Below, piece after piece: positions 41,971 through 50,246 of a DNA stretch of 64,000 bases. The notes under the pieces are model-generated. The model did no database searches. It saw nothing but the letters and a program-made list of their open reading frames with translations, and had not been told where the DNA came from. Position 1 is the first letter of the stretch. Every line of letters starts with the position of its first letter. Origin of the DNA: Desulfosporosinus sp. OT (GTDB lineage: Bacteria; Bacillota; Desulfitobacteriia; Desulfitobacteriales; Desulfitobacteriaceae); the NCBI RefSeq assembly GCF_000224515.1, contig NZ_AGAF01000263.1, positions 1-64,000 of the forward strand. Reading direction: 5' to 3'. Both the position numbers and the translations under genes were made by a program.

Positions 41971-42978
41971 TTAAATAAAGCTATTTACCAATAGCAGAAT
42001 GATCCCCAAGACGAGTGAGATAATTATCGCTGGAACTGCTTTTCTCATCTCTTTCAAGACCCCTGAAAATGAAGTGAACGTTGAAGCGCCTGTAAAGTTC
42101 ATCGCTAAAAAGGCCGCTACAGAAGGAAGAATAAGTATATAGCCTAAAGCTTTCAAAATACTATACTGAGGAACAGCCGTCCATTCATTCCAACCATTAA
42201 GCACGTTAACAATGATCGCCCAAATAAATCCCAACATCCATCCTTTCCAAGCGAAAGCTCTGCCCGGAATCAAGGGCAGCAAAACCGGGGTTAAAACACA
42301 GCCTACCAGGACTGAGCCCATATAGCCGTAAAAATCAACGAGACCGAAAGGCCCTAAACCGAGAAGATTTAACAAAAAGAGTACGCCGAAAATCATTAAA
42401 GAAACTTTGAAAGTACCGACAAGTTCTACTGGAGTCAAAACAAGGCGATCATAGGTTGTGAACTTGACCGTCCGCATTTCTCGCGTAGCCTTCATTCCTA
42501 ATTGGATAAATTCTTTGAGGTCTCTGGCTCTCACTGGCCCATAAACGACTTTAAAACCAGAAAACTTGGCAACCACGTGAGCACTTATACCCGGTGCACC
42601 CAATTGTGGAACAATAACCGTGCTGTGGGAGACAACCTTCTCCAGTTGTACTACAGCAATACGGTTTAAAAGCTCTTGGGTCCCAAAGGTTCCTTTTCCT
42701 GCAGCACACCATACATTGATGCCTTTAGTATCGAGCACTAGAATCCAAGCTTCTACCCCATCCAATTCTTTTCTTAAGCTATCAAAGCTCATTTTATAAT
42801 TAGCTGAAACCAGGACAGGCGAATTGCGATTGGGTTTTCCCACACTATAAAGACCAGGTTCCACGGTATAGTTCATTCGGTTGATTCCCCAGCGGGCTTT
42901 CCAAGTACCTACAACGTCATTAAACGTCAATTTAGATGAAGTTGGCATAATTTTTAGTTCTCTCGTGGAAATTTCCAT
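41971..42978 (-). CDS. hgcA: HgcA, corrinoid mercury methyltransferase
   Basis: 335 residues: an N-terminal corrinoid-binding domain related to the CFeSP large subunit, with the diagnostic cap-helix motif NVWCAAGKG (Cys about 91 as cobalt ligand), and a C-terminal membrane domain of about five helices (from about 185). The motif N(V/I)WCA(A/G)GK distinguishes HgcA from acetyl-CoA-pathway CdhD. The protein transfers a methyl group to Hg(II). ATG 42978 has AGAGGTG six bases upstream; the frame extends to TTG 43011, overlapping arsC. It lies third in arsR-arsC-hgcA-hgcB, an operon order that predicts arsenic-responsive expression. Confidence 0.95.
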   Translation of the reverse strand: MEISTRELKIMPTSSKLTFNDVVGTWKARWGINRMNYTVEPGLYSVGKPNRNSPVLVSANYKMSFDSLRKELDGVEAWILVLDTKGINVWCAAGKGTFGTQELLNRIAVVQLEKVVSHSTVIVPQLGAPGISAHVVAKFSGFKVVYGPVRARDLKEFIQLGMKATREMRTVKFTTYDRLVLTPVELVGTFKVSLMIFGVLFLLNLLGLGPFGLVDFYGYMGSVLVGCVLTPVLLPLIPGRAFAWKGWMLGFIWAIIVNVLNGWNEWTAVPQYSILKALGYILILPSVAAFLAMNFTGASTFTSFSGVLKEMRKAVPAIIISLVLGIILLLVNSFI

Positions 42979-43000
42979 TCTTGACACCTCTTCTAACGAA

Positions 43001-43414
43001 TTAGCTACCAAACTGGTTAGTCATTATCTTTTCCTTAAGCTCTAGAATTTTACGTTCTATTATTCTTGCCGTTTTTTTAAACTCATCATCACTTTTTCCT
43101 GTTGGATCTTCAAGACCCCAATCCTCTCTATGCTGGCACGGCAAATATGGACAATTTACATTACATCCCATAGTAATAACTATATCCGGCTGCGGTATGT
43201 CGGAAATAAGCTTTGAAAACTGTGTTTTTTCCATATCAATATCATAAAGTTGCTTCATAATTCGAACAGCATCCTTATTGATATTAGGTTTTGTTTCCGT
43301 ACCTGCTGATGATGACTCAAAGATATTCTCAGCTAATTTTTTCCCTAAAGCTTCTGCCATCTGTGAGCGGCAAGAATTGTGTACACAGACGAAGGCGACC
43401 TTTAATTTGTTCAT
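43001..43414 (-). CDS. arsC: Thioredoxin-linked arsenate reductase ArsC (LMW-phosphatase type)
   Basis: 137 residues. The catalytic loop is CVHNSCRSQMAEA; the redox cysteines follow in VITMGCNVNCPYLPC; the DWGLEDPTGKSDDEF Asp-Pro acid loop is complete. It reduces As(V) to As(III). No arsenite exporter (arsB/acr3) is in the window, so efflux must be provided elsewhere. ATG 43414 is nine bases from AGAGG; ATG 43420 is the alternative. It lies 15 bases after arsR and just ahead of hgcA. Confidence 0.92.
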   Translation of the reverse strand: MNKLKVAFVCVHNSCRSQMAEALGKKLAENIFESSSAGTETKPNINKDAVRIMKQLYDIDMEKTQFSKLISDIPQPDIVITMGCNVNCPYLPCQHREDWGLEDPTGKSDDEFKKTARIIERKILELKEKIMTNQFGS

Positions 43415-43429
43415 GACCATTCACCTCTC

Positions 43430-43750
43430 CTAACAATTACATTGATCGTTAATGTTACTGAACCATTTGTCTTTATTAGATTTAATCTCAGTTAAAAACT
43501 CAGAGATAGTTTCTATGACGTCGCCATTGATACTATAATACATCCATGCCCCTTCACGCCTTCCATTAACAAGCCCGCTCTCACACAGTATCCTCATATG
43601 ATAGGACAGGGTTGGTTGTGTAATCTTAAAGTTATCTAAAAGTTGACAGCCACACATTTCACCACAAGAAAGCAAGTCGACTATGTTCAGACGTGTTGGA
43701 TCAGCAATTGCCTTAAATAACAAAACATATTCTGCGTAACTATACTTCAT
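43430..43750 (-). CDS. arsR: ArsR/SmtB-family metalloregulator
   Basis: 106 residues of winged-helix ArsR type: LFKAIADPTRLNIVDLL, the recognition helix ITQPTLSYHMRILCESGLV, and a beta-wing (GRREGAWMYYSIN). The metal-sensing site CGEMCGC sits in the ArsR-typical position after the DLLS helix, giving a likely As(III) thiolate site, and the C-terminus carries another CNC. ATG 43750 follows GGGGA by seven bases. It heads the operon and presumably binds the two palindromes at its promoter. Confidence 0.92.
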   Translation of the reverse strand: MKYSYAEYVLLFKAIADPTRLNIVDLLSCGEMCGCQLLDNFKITQPTLSYHMRILCESGLVNGRREGAWMYYSINGDVIETISEFLTEIKSNKDKWFSNINDQCNC

Positions 43751-43815
43751 AATAGTCCCCTTTCCTTTCGCTGTGCTCAAGGCACAAAATCACCCTCCTA
43801 TTTTTAAACGAATAA

Positions 43816-43833
43816 CATAGACAATCATCTATG
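43816..43833. promoter_or_regulatory. ArsR-type operator palindrome, downstream copy
   Basis: CATAGACAATCATCTATG is an imperfect inverted repeat (ATAGA...TCTAT arms) sitting just beyond the -10 box, over the probable transcript start of arsR. It shares its arms with the copy at 43853-43868. Confidence 0.6.
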
Positions 43834-43838
43834 TCCTC

Positions 43839-43867
43839 ATTATACTTTCCTCATAGATAATTGTCTA
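43839..43867 (-). promoter_or_regulatory. Sigma-A promoter of the arsR-arsC-hgcA-hgcB operon
   Basis: On the minus strand TAGACA (43862-43867) and a perfect TATAAT (43839-43844) are separated by 17 bases. The -35 lies inside one palindrome and a second palindrome covers the start region, the usual repressor layout. Confidence 0.75.
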
Positions 43868-43868
43868 T
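43853..43868. promoter_or_regulatory. ArsR-type operator palindrome, upstream copy
   Basis: ATAGATAATTGTCTAT is a near-perfect palindrome overlapping the -35 box; flanking CTC and GAG extend the symmetry. ArsR/SmtB proteins bind such 12-2-12-like imperfect repeats. Confidence 0.6.
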
Positions 43869-43910
43869 ATGAGGATGCCATCACGTTAGCGCAACCTAAA
43901 CAAAAGAAAA

Positions 43911-43932
43911 GCAGCCGACTTAAGCCAGCTGC
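43911..43932 (-). terminator. Terminator of the HtrA-like gene
   Basis: GCAGC and GCTGC flank a partly paired centre; read leftward TTTTCTTTTG follows. It insulates the ars promoter from the protease gene. Confidence 0.6.
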
Positions 43933-43990
43933 CCGTTAACTTCCACTTAAAAATTCCATTCTTCGCCCTCATCCCATTACTTCATTACAT

Positions 43991-44926
43991 TCAATCCGAC
44001 ATATGGCTGGCGCAACCAGTCTGAATTAGTTGCTGGATTATTGGTAGAGCATCAGTTATTGGAATAGCAAATCCCATTCCTTCAATATCTGATTGTTGAA
44101 ACTTAGCAGAATTGATACCGATTACCTGTCCACGATAGTTGATTAAAGGTCCGCCACTATTACCAGGATTAATTGCTGCATCTGTTTGAATTAAGTTGAA
44201 ACAGGACTCGCATTGTAAAAGCCGGTTAGTAGCAGACACGACTCCTGCAGTTACGGAACCTGCAAACTCTTCTCCACCTGGATTACCAATAACTACTACT
44301 GGTTCTCCTACTTGTAGTTTGGAGGAATCCCCAACGATTACTTCGGTTAAGTTGCTAGTACTGTTCACTTGGATTACTGCTAAATCCGAACGTTCATCAG
44401 CACCTATGACTTTAGCATAAACATTTTTTCCATTGGCAAAGCTAATCAACAGTCTTTGGGCCCCTTTGATTACGTGATTATTAGTTACAATATAACCATT
44501 ATTAGCATCAATGATAAATCCTGAACCACTGCCTATTTCTATCAAGTTATTGCTTATTTCATTACTGAATTCATTGTTTCCCATTGCAGACTCACGGCTA
44601 TTGACCGACTGGAAATTAGAAACAGTCACTACTGCTGGTCTAACATTTTTAGCTATATCCACGACCGGATAACAAGAAGTATCATAGGTGACATCAATTG
44701 ACTTAGGTAACTGTTGCCCCAAGACAACCCCAGTGGTCGGTTTGGTTTGAGCCTTGTTAGTGTACACCGAAATAACGACTCCAGCTGATAAAAACCCGCC
44801 TATAAGTGAGCCAGTTAAACCCGTGGTAAATAAGGTTATCATACGAGCATGACGCCGCCCTAGAATGGCTTTGGGATAACCTCTGGAAATTCTATATTTA
44901 TATCTATTATTGTTATCATTACTCAT
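43991..44926 (-). CDS. Membrane-anchored trypsin-like (HtrA/DegS-type) serine protease without PDZ
   Basis: 311 residues: a short cytoplasmic N-terminus, one membrane helix (about 25-50), then a trypsin-like domain with His in VTNNHVIKGA, Asp in RSDLAVIQV and Ser in NPGNSGGPLINYRG. It ends soon after the second beta barrel (MGFAIPITDALPIIQQLI) with no PDZ domain, shorter than typical HtrA. It would act outside the membrane in envelope protein quality control. ATG 44926 follows AGGGGGTGG; the longer frame upstream has no site. Confidence 0.88.
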   Translation of the reverse strand: MSNDNNNRYKYRISRGYPKAILGRRHARMITLFTTGLTGSLIGGFLSAGVVISVYTNKAQTKPTTGVVLGQQLPKSIDVTYDTSCYPVVDIAKNVRPAVVTVSNFQSVNSRESAMGNNEFSNEISNNLIEIGSGSGFIIDANNGYIVTNNHVIKGAQRLLISFANGKNVYAKVIGADERSDLAVIQVNSTSNLTEVIVGDSSKLQVGEPVVVIGNPGGEEFAGSVTAGVVSATNRLLQCESCFNLIQTDAAINPGNSGGPLINYRGQVIGINSAKFQQSDIEGMGFAIPITDALPIIQQLIQTGCASHMSD

Positions 44927-45124
44927 CTTTCCACCCCCTTCCTTGCATTTCCTGTTGACATGTATTTCCACACCATTCTTCAAATTCCTTCTAAGATCGT
45001 GGAAATAATCCCAAAAATACAAAAAGCCGGGCAATCACCGTTTTCTCCTGCCTCTTGACAGAAACATAGTATATAATAGAGAAAAAGCATTAAATTAATG
45101 CTATCAGGCTAATCGTTAAGAACA

Positions 45125-45817
45125 ATGAGTACTTCAAACTCAAGAAGGAAATCAATTGAGGTAACCTCCAAAGGCCTAAACAACTTTGCAATGAAAGAAG
45201 ATGTTTTAATGGAATTACTCGAGGCTATGGAAGCCAGACGAAGCATTCGAAAATTTAAATCTGAACACATCCCAGAAGCCTTCATTACCCAACTTATTGA
45301 AGCTGCCCGACTAGCTCCATCTGGTAGTAATCTACAACCGACGCGCTTTGTAGTGATTACGAGTGATGCCGTTCGTGCCCAATTGAGCCAAGCTACTCCT
45401 TTACCGTTTGTCAGTCAGGCACCAGTTGTTATCGTCTGCTGCGTGGACACTGAATCGCTTGGAGGCCTGAGTACCCGGGCACGAGAACTCAAAGAAGCTG
45501 GGGCCTTCGCCGATACCCCCCTCGATAAGATGGACCCAGATAGTTACGCTAAGCGCAGACCGATGGATCAAGCTACCGCCGAAGCCTATCTTCGCTTAAA
45601 CGCTGCCATTGCTATTGATCACCTTACATTACGAGCTGTTGACCTGGGCCTAGGTACTTGTTGGATTATGATGTTCGACCAGGAGAAAGTAAAACAAATC
45701 CTTGATTTAGGCGAGAATTATAATGTTGTGGCCTTAATCCCCATCGGTTATCCTGACCAAAACCCCAAAGCTCGCCCTAGAATTGAGCTAAGTCAGATCT
45801 TACTTAAAGAGGTTTAA
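45125..45817 (+). CDS. Nitroreductase-family FMN oxidoreductase
   Basis: 230 residues: MEARRSIRKFKSEHIPE and LIEAARLAPSGSNLQP (FMN contacts), QAPVVIVCCVDTE, AIDHLTLRAVDLGLGTCWI and VALIPIGYPDQNPKARPR. These enzymes reduce nitro groups, quinones or enones with NAD(P)H. The first ATG (45125) adds about 28 residues before the usual start; internal ATG 45191 or 45209 are possible, and none has a strong ribosome site. It ends at a terminator. Confidence 0.88.
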   Translation: MSTSNSRRKSIEVTSKGLNNFAMKEDVLMELLEAMEARRSIRKFKSEHIPEAFITQLIEAARLAPSGSNLQPTRFVVITSDAVRAQLSQATPLPFVSQAPVVIVCCVDTESLGGLSTRARELKEAGAFADTPLDKMDPDSYAKRRPMDQATAEAYLRLNAAIAIDHLTLRAVDLGLGTCWIMMFDQEKVKQILDLGENYNVVALIPIGYPDQNPKARPRIELSQILLKEV

Positions 45818-45850
45818 GCTAGTCGAAGTGGACAACTCGGGGAAAGAAGA

Positions 45851-45885
45851 AAGAGCAAGGAGCTACGCTAACGCTTCTTGCTCTT
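45851..45885 (+). terminator. Terminator of the nitroreductase gene
   Basis: AAGAGCAAG pairs with CTTGCTCTT, extended by partial pairing, followed by TTTGTTTCC; 33 bases after the stop. Confidence 0.75.
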
Positions 45886-46108
45886 TTTGTTTCCTAAGTG
45901 TCCTAAAGATTTTTGAAAACAAAGGCCTTTATGTTAATTATTTAACTTTTTTCTTTTAAGCCCCATGCTAAAATTAGGTAAGACGAGTTAAATTATTACG
46001 TCCAATTACTTGAGACATAACTTAGCTCAGAGAGGAGAATAGAAGTACTTACAACGCTTTAGTAAAAAAGAACATACTCTACGAATAATTTTAAGGAGTG
46101 ATTTTGAC

Positions 46109-46420
46109 ATGATTATAACTCAAGAAATTAAGGATACGATAGCAAAGGCTCCGTTCGTTCCCCTCACTACGGTTTCCGCCCAAGGTGAACCACATATGAT
46201 CGTGGTGGGAAAAGTAGCGGAAATCAGAGATGAGGACATCCTGGGATTTGGTATTTATAAGATGGAGATTACCCAGCAGAACATCAAAGCCAACGGAATG
46301 ATGCAGGTTGTCATTGCAACCATGGACGGTGGGCCCAAAGGCTTTAGGCTTTCAGGCAAAGCCTGCATAGAAGAAAAACTGGTTTTGTTTAAGGCTGAAA
46401 AAGTTGAGGTGCTCCTGTAG
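46109..46420 (+). CDS. Pyridoxamine-5'-phosphate-oxidase-fold protein
   Basis: 103 residues of the split-barrel flavin-binding family: IKDTIAKAPFVPLTTVSAQG, EPHMIVVGKVAEI, QNIKANGMMQVVIATMDG, KGFRLSGKACIEE. Shorter than PNPOx enzymes and lacking their C-terminal motif, so pyridoxal chemistry is unlikely; FMN- or F420-like cofactor binding is possible. AAGGAG lies 11 bases upstream of ATG. Its terminator is a perfect 20-bp stem. Confidence 0.82.
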   Translation: MIITQEIKDTIAKAPFVPLTTVSAQGEPHMIVVGKVAEIRDEDILGFGIYKMEITQQNIKANGMMQVVIATMDGGPKGFRLSGKACIEEKLVLFKAEKVEVLL

Positions 46421-46429
46421 AAAATTGAC

Positions 46430-46475
46430 AAAACAATAATAATCCCGCCAATATAGGCGGGATTATTATTGTTTT
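46430..46475 (+). terminator. Perfect 20-bp terminator stem
   Basis: A flawless 20-base inverted repeat starting AAAACAATAATAATCCCGCC with loop AATATA, ending in GTTTTGGTTTTTT; ten bases after the PPOX-fold gene stop. Confidence 0.9.
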
Positions 46476-46598
46476 GGTTTTTTATAGTAGAGTTGGCCAT
46501 TGTTTGATAGAATCTATTTATGGAACCATTGATCTCTTGTCCTTAAAGTAAAAAGTATGTAAAAAGCATGTAAAAATAATGGAGAAGGAGGAGAAAAT

Positions 46599-47285
46599 AT
46601 GAAACATTGTATCATCTGTCTCCAGGAATTAGATCTTTTTAAAGGGCTAGCCCAAAATCAAATCATGGACTTGTGTCATTGTACACAAAAAAAGAAGTTC
46701 TCTAAGGGACATTACCTGTTCCGTCAAGGAGAGAATACAAGCACCATCTGCCTCATTAAATCGGGAAAACTGAAACTTACCCAAACATCCGTGGATGGCC
46801 ATGAAACAATTCTTGATATCTGTGGTCCCGGTGAAGTCCTAGGTGAGTTGTCCCTATATCAAGATCAACCCGAGCATTCAAGTGCTATCGCCATGGAAGA
46901 GGTTTGTATCTGCAGTTTCAGTAAACTACAATTTGAGGCGTTGATCAAACAAGACCCTACGTTTGCCATGAGGATTATTGGCTACCTGGGGCAAAAACGT
47001 TATGAAACTATGTTGAATTCAGGAAAAGAAACTGGACTGACGGTTAAAGAGCGATTATTACGACTTTTTTACCGGTTCGCCGAACAGTACGGACGAAAAA
47101 CGTCAACCTCAACGCTGATCGATTTAAAAATTACCCAGCAAGAATTAGCTGATTTAATTGGTTGTTCACGTGTAATGGCCATCCAGGCACTTAAAGAGTT
47201 AAAAGCAGCAAACATAATTGATCGAGAAGAGAGATACTATGTCTTAAAAAATGACCCTTGCATCAGTACTCATACGTTTGATTAA
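46599..47285 (+). CDS. Crp/Fnr-family transcriptional regulator with N-terminal cysteines
   Basis: 228 residues: cyclic-nucleotide-binding fold (LFKGLAQNQIMDL, HYLFRQGENTSTICLIKSGK, PGEVLGELSLYQDQPEHSS), dimer helix, and Crp winged helix (ITQQELADLIGCSRVMAIQALKEL). Four cysteines cluster near the N-terminus in CIIC (4, 7) and CHC (26, 28), a pattern that could hold an iron-sulphur cluster as in FNR, though FNR spacing differs. AAGGAGGAGAAAAT precedes ATG. Oxygen, NO or redox sensing is inference; anaerobic metabolism genes are likely targets. Confidence 0.88.
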   Translation: MKHCIICLQELDLFKGLAQNQIMDLCHCTQKKKFSKGHYLFRQGENTSTICLIKSGKLKLTQTSVDGHETILDICGPGEVLGELSLYQDQPEHSSAIAMEEVCICSFSKLQFEALIKQDPTFAMRIIGYLGQKRYETMLNSGKETGLTVKERLLRLFYRFAEQYGRKTSTSTLIDLKITQQELADLIGCSRVMAIQALKELKAANIIDREERYYVLKNDPCISTHTFD

Positions 47286-47336
47286 TAACTGCTTCCTAAC
47301 ATTTTTAGTGGCCTACATACTAAACCAATGCGGTTT

Positions 47337-48038
47337 CTAGACCCTAAATCGATAGCCCGCACCCCAAACTGTTTCTACATATTGAGGGTTAGATGGATCA
47401 CTTTCAATTTTCTCACGCACTCTCGCGATGTGTACTGTAACTGTTGCGGAGTCTCCTAAGGCGTCTAACCCCCAGATACGTTCGAATAGTTCTTCTCGCC
47501 CGAACACTCTGTTAGGATTTTGCGCTAAGTACAAGAGTAAGCTAAATTCTTTCTGAGCCAGGCTTACTTCTTGACCAAGAACAAAGACTCTATGGGAGTC
47601 TTTTTCTATTTTTAGCCCCCGAATCGTCAATGCATTCCCCTTCTTAACACCCTGGCTAAAGCGATGCTTCATTCTTTCATAATTTTCTAAGTGGGCTTTA
47701 ACTCGAGCGACCAGTTCGCCTGGACTAAATGGTTTCGTGATGTAATCGTCGGCCCCCAGACTTAACCCTTTAATTTTATCGATTTCTTCCTTTTTGGCCG
47801 ATACTAAGAGAACCGGAATATCTTTATCCTCCTTCATACTCCGCAAAATTTCTAAACCATCGATCCCAGGGAGCATGATGTCCAAAATCAGTAGATCAAC
47901 TTCATGTTCTTGAAGCTCTCTTAAGCCTTCCAATCCATTGGCGCATACTCTGACGTCGAAGTCAGCAACTTCGAGATAGTCTTTTTGTAATTCAGCAATA
48001 CTGGAATCATCTTCAATAATTAGGATCTTTTTCTTCAT
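47337..48038 (-). CDS. OmpR-family response regulator
   Basis: 233 residues: receiver (IIEDDSS, phospho-Asp in LLILDIMLPGID, VLLVSAKKEE, ITKPFSPGELVAR) and winged-helix domain (VSLAQKEFSLLLYLA, ERIWGLDALGDSATVTVHI, VETVWGAGYRFRV). It is the last gene of a five-gene minus-strand run: secreted protein, ABC ATPase, ABC permease, kinase, regulator. Confidence 0.93.
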   Translation of the reverse strand: MKKKILIIEDDSSIAELQKDYLEVADFDVRVCANGLEGLRELQEHEVDLLILDIMLPGIDGLEILRSMKEDKDIPVLLVSAKKEEIDKIKGLSLGADDYITKPFSPGELVARVKAHLENYERMKHRFSQGVKKGNALTIRGLKIEKDSHRVFVLGQEVSLAQKEFSLLLYLAQNPNRVFGREELFERIWGLDALGDSATVTVHIARVREKIESDPSNPQYVETVWGAGYRFRV

Positions 48039-48053
48039 TACTATCCTCCAGTA

Positions 48054-49484
48054 TCAAGATTTACTTAACGAAATCATGATACTGGCACCCTCCTCCCCGT
48101 GACTAACCGCCCATACTCTTCCATTGTGACCTTCGATGATATGTTTTGCGATAGCCAGGCCTAAACCGCTTCCTTTGCTTCGAGCAGCGTCTGATCGGTA
48201 GAAGCGATCAAAAATGTAGGGCAAATCCTCTTCACTGATCCCTGAACCGTTGTCTCGCAGTTCAATGATCAGGCTGGCAGCAGTGTCTCTCAGCAAAATC
48301 TTTATTTCGCCTCGATCTTTACTCATGTATTTGCGAGAATTATCCAGGATATTCATAATCACTCGTTTCATTCTCTCTCGGTCTAACAAGACGTGTTGTT
48401 GTTTCTCACGCAACTCGCTATGAAATGAAATCTGAATTTGACTGTTTTCTAATTCTGGTTCACTCTCGAGTACACAGAGTTTAAGATATTCCTCGATGTC
48501 CGTTCTTTCGAAATCAAAGGGAATTTGGTTGAGATCGAGCTTAGCATAAAGCAGCAAATCGTCAATCATTTGGTCAACTTGGTGAGCCTTAAAAGATATC
48601 GTCTTTAAATAGCGCTCCCTTTTGTCAGGAGTATTGGCTATACCATCCAAGATACCTTCCACATACCCTTGAATTGAGGTCACAGGCGTCTTTAAATCAT
48701 GAGAGATACTGGAAATAAGCATTTTGCGGTTGTCCTCATACTTTAATTGAGTATACACTGAGTCCTTTAACTTAATTCGCATGAGTTCAAGATCGCGACA
48801 CAACGCTTGAATCTCTTGATCCCCTACCTCCACAATCGGGTGATCCAGATTTCCTCGACTAATTTCCGCCGCCGCACGTTGCAGATCCTGAAGCGGCGTG
48901 ATAATACTTCGAGAAAATTGATACGAAACCACAATATTGCTGAGCATAAATGTTAGAACAAATGTAACACCTATCAATACGAGGAAACTTGTCAGATTCG
49001 CAACGGATCGATCCACAGGGGCAAGTAATAACACGCTCCCTTGGGAACTATCCTTAAACTTAAGATTGATCAGTTCCACAGTATAAGAAACATCGCCGAT
49101 AACGACAAGTTCTCTTCCCCCCTGCAAGTTTCCTGCTTCTAAGCACTTAGCCACATCAATTTTACTGAAATTCCGGGAAGAGAAAATGACCTTGTCTTGC
49201 TTAAGCATCATGAGCTCTCCATTAATTTCTGCCAGCCGTTCCTGGAGATGCTTTTGAAAGCTTTCTTGCTCTACCACCTCAGGTGTGCGCTGCAAAATAC
49301 TGGCTTCACTATTTATGAGCTCAAACTTAATTTTTGATAACTTCTGGTAGTTTTCGAACGATACATCATGAGTCGATAATTTACCGACAACAAAAAGAAC
49401 AGCCAAAGCAATAAAAACAGTAACAATCATAGGAATGATTACTGTTGCAGCATTGGCTAAAATCAAGCGTTTTTTGAGGTTCAT
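48054..49484 (-). CDS. HAMP-containing sensor histidine kinase
   Basis: 476 residues: membrane helix at about 12-35, extracytoplasmic domain of about 120, second helix at about 165-190, HAMP (about 190-240, PLQDLQRAAAEISRGNLDHP), HisKA with ISSISHDLKTPVTSIQGY, HATPase with NILDNSRKYM, ELRDNGSGI and SKGSGLGLAIAKHI. It lies 15 bases from its regulator and 10 bases after the ABC permease, an arrangement like those around bacitracin/lantibiotic-type resistance modules. Signal unknown. Confidence 0.92.
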   Translation of the reverse strand: MNLKKRLILANAATVIIPMIVTVFIALAVLFVVGKLSTHDVSFENYQKLSKIKFELINSEASILQRTPEVVEQESFQKHLQERLAEINGELMMLKQDKVIFSSRNFSKIDVAKCLEAGNLQGGRELVVIGDVSYTVELINLKFKDSSQGSVLLLAPVDRSVANLTSFLVLIGVTFVLTFMLSNIVVSYQFSRSIITPLQDLQRAAAEISRGNLDHPIVEVGDQEIQALCRDLELMRIKLKDSVYTQLKYEDNRKMLISSISHDLKTPVTSIQGYVEGILDGIANTPDKRERYLKTISFKAHQVDQMIDDLLLYAKLDLNQIPFDFERTDIEEYLKLCVLESEPELENSQIQISFHSELREKQQHVLLDRERMKRVIMNILDNSRKYMSKDRGEIKILLRDTAASLIIELRDNGSGISEEDLPYIFDRFYRSDAARSKGSGLGLAIAKHIIEGHNGRVWAVSHGEEGASIMISLSKS

Positions 49485-49493
49485 AATGTCACC

Positions 49494-50246
49494 TTAAAAT
49501 TCCTTTTTATCGAATAGGTAAAAACCTGCTGTAAATAGCATTATACCCGATCCGAGCATGATCATAAATTGGCGCATAATTTTTCCTAGTGGAAAAGAGT
49601 TTACCAGAAATAGATTATACCAGTCAAGTTGCGTTGTCATGAATAGACTTGAATACTGAGAAAAGAGCACTCCCAGAACTTTAAAGACGATAAAGGCCAA
49701 AATGGATATGAAAAAGACGGATATTCCACTCTTAAAGAGATTGGCTAACAGGACAATTCCTAAAGCCAAAACAGCCATAGGCAGCAAACTAACAAGATAG
49801 GAAAACACTGTCCGGCCCAAAGAGTCCCAGGTTGCGGAATTTGTATTAAACATAAATCCAACCACCATCGAAAAGATGAGTAGTAATAGTAGCATAGCCA
49901 AGATAAATAGCACGATAGCCGTAATTTTGGCGGTAAAGATCTTAAATCGGCTTACTGGTCGAGTCAAGGTGATGCGCATACTGTTCTGAGAATACTCTCC
50001 TGAAAAACTATCTATCGTAACTAAGGCCGTAAAGAGCGGCAGGACGGTGTTGACCACCACCGATAATACGAGCATCGGAAATTCGACACTTCCCGCTCCT
50101 CGGAGTCCGAAGCCACTTCTCACTCCGACAATAGCCAGTTGCCCTATGACAATCACAGCCAGAGAAAGCAAAACCGCCACCAGGGCCTTTTTCTTTTTAT
50201 AGAGCTTCTCGATTTCATTAACGAGCGCAGCTTGAAACACGGCCAT
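49494..50246 (-). CDS. ABC-2-type transporter permease
   Basis: 250 residues, six membrane helices, with the family's cytoplasmic NEIEKLYKKKKALVAVLL opening and DSFSGEYSQNSMRITLTRPVSRFKIFTAK loop where the ATPase contacts. Its start overlaps the ATPase end by 29 bases. It is of the BcrB/peptide-export type. Confidence 0.88.
   Translation of the reverse strand: MAVFQAALVNEIEKLYKKKKALVAVLLSLAVIVIGQLAIVGVRSGFGLRGAGSVEFPMLVLSVVVNTVLPLFTALVTIDSFSGEYSQNSMRITLTRPVSRFKIFTAKITAIVLFILAMLLLLLIFSMVVGFMFNTNSATWDSLGRTVFSYLVSLLPMAVLALGIVLLANLFKSGISVFFISILAFIVFKVLGVLFSQYSSLFMTTQLDWYNLFLVNSFPLGKIMRQFMIMLGSGIMLFTAGFYLFDKKEF

Noticed and set aside
44927..45034. 36-residue extension of the HtrA-like protease
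   Set aside because: No ribosome site; AGGGGGTGG stands directly before ATG 44926, which also gives the usual short cytoplasmic N-terminus.
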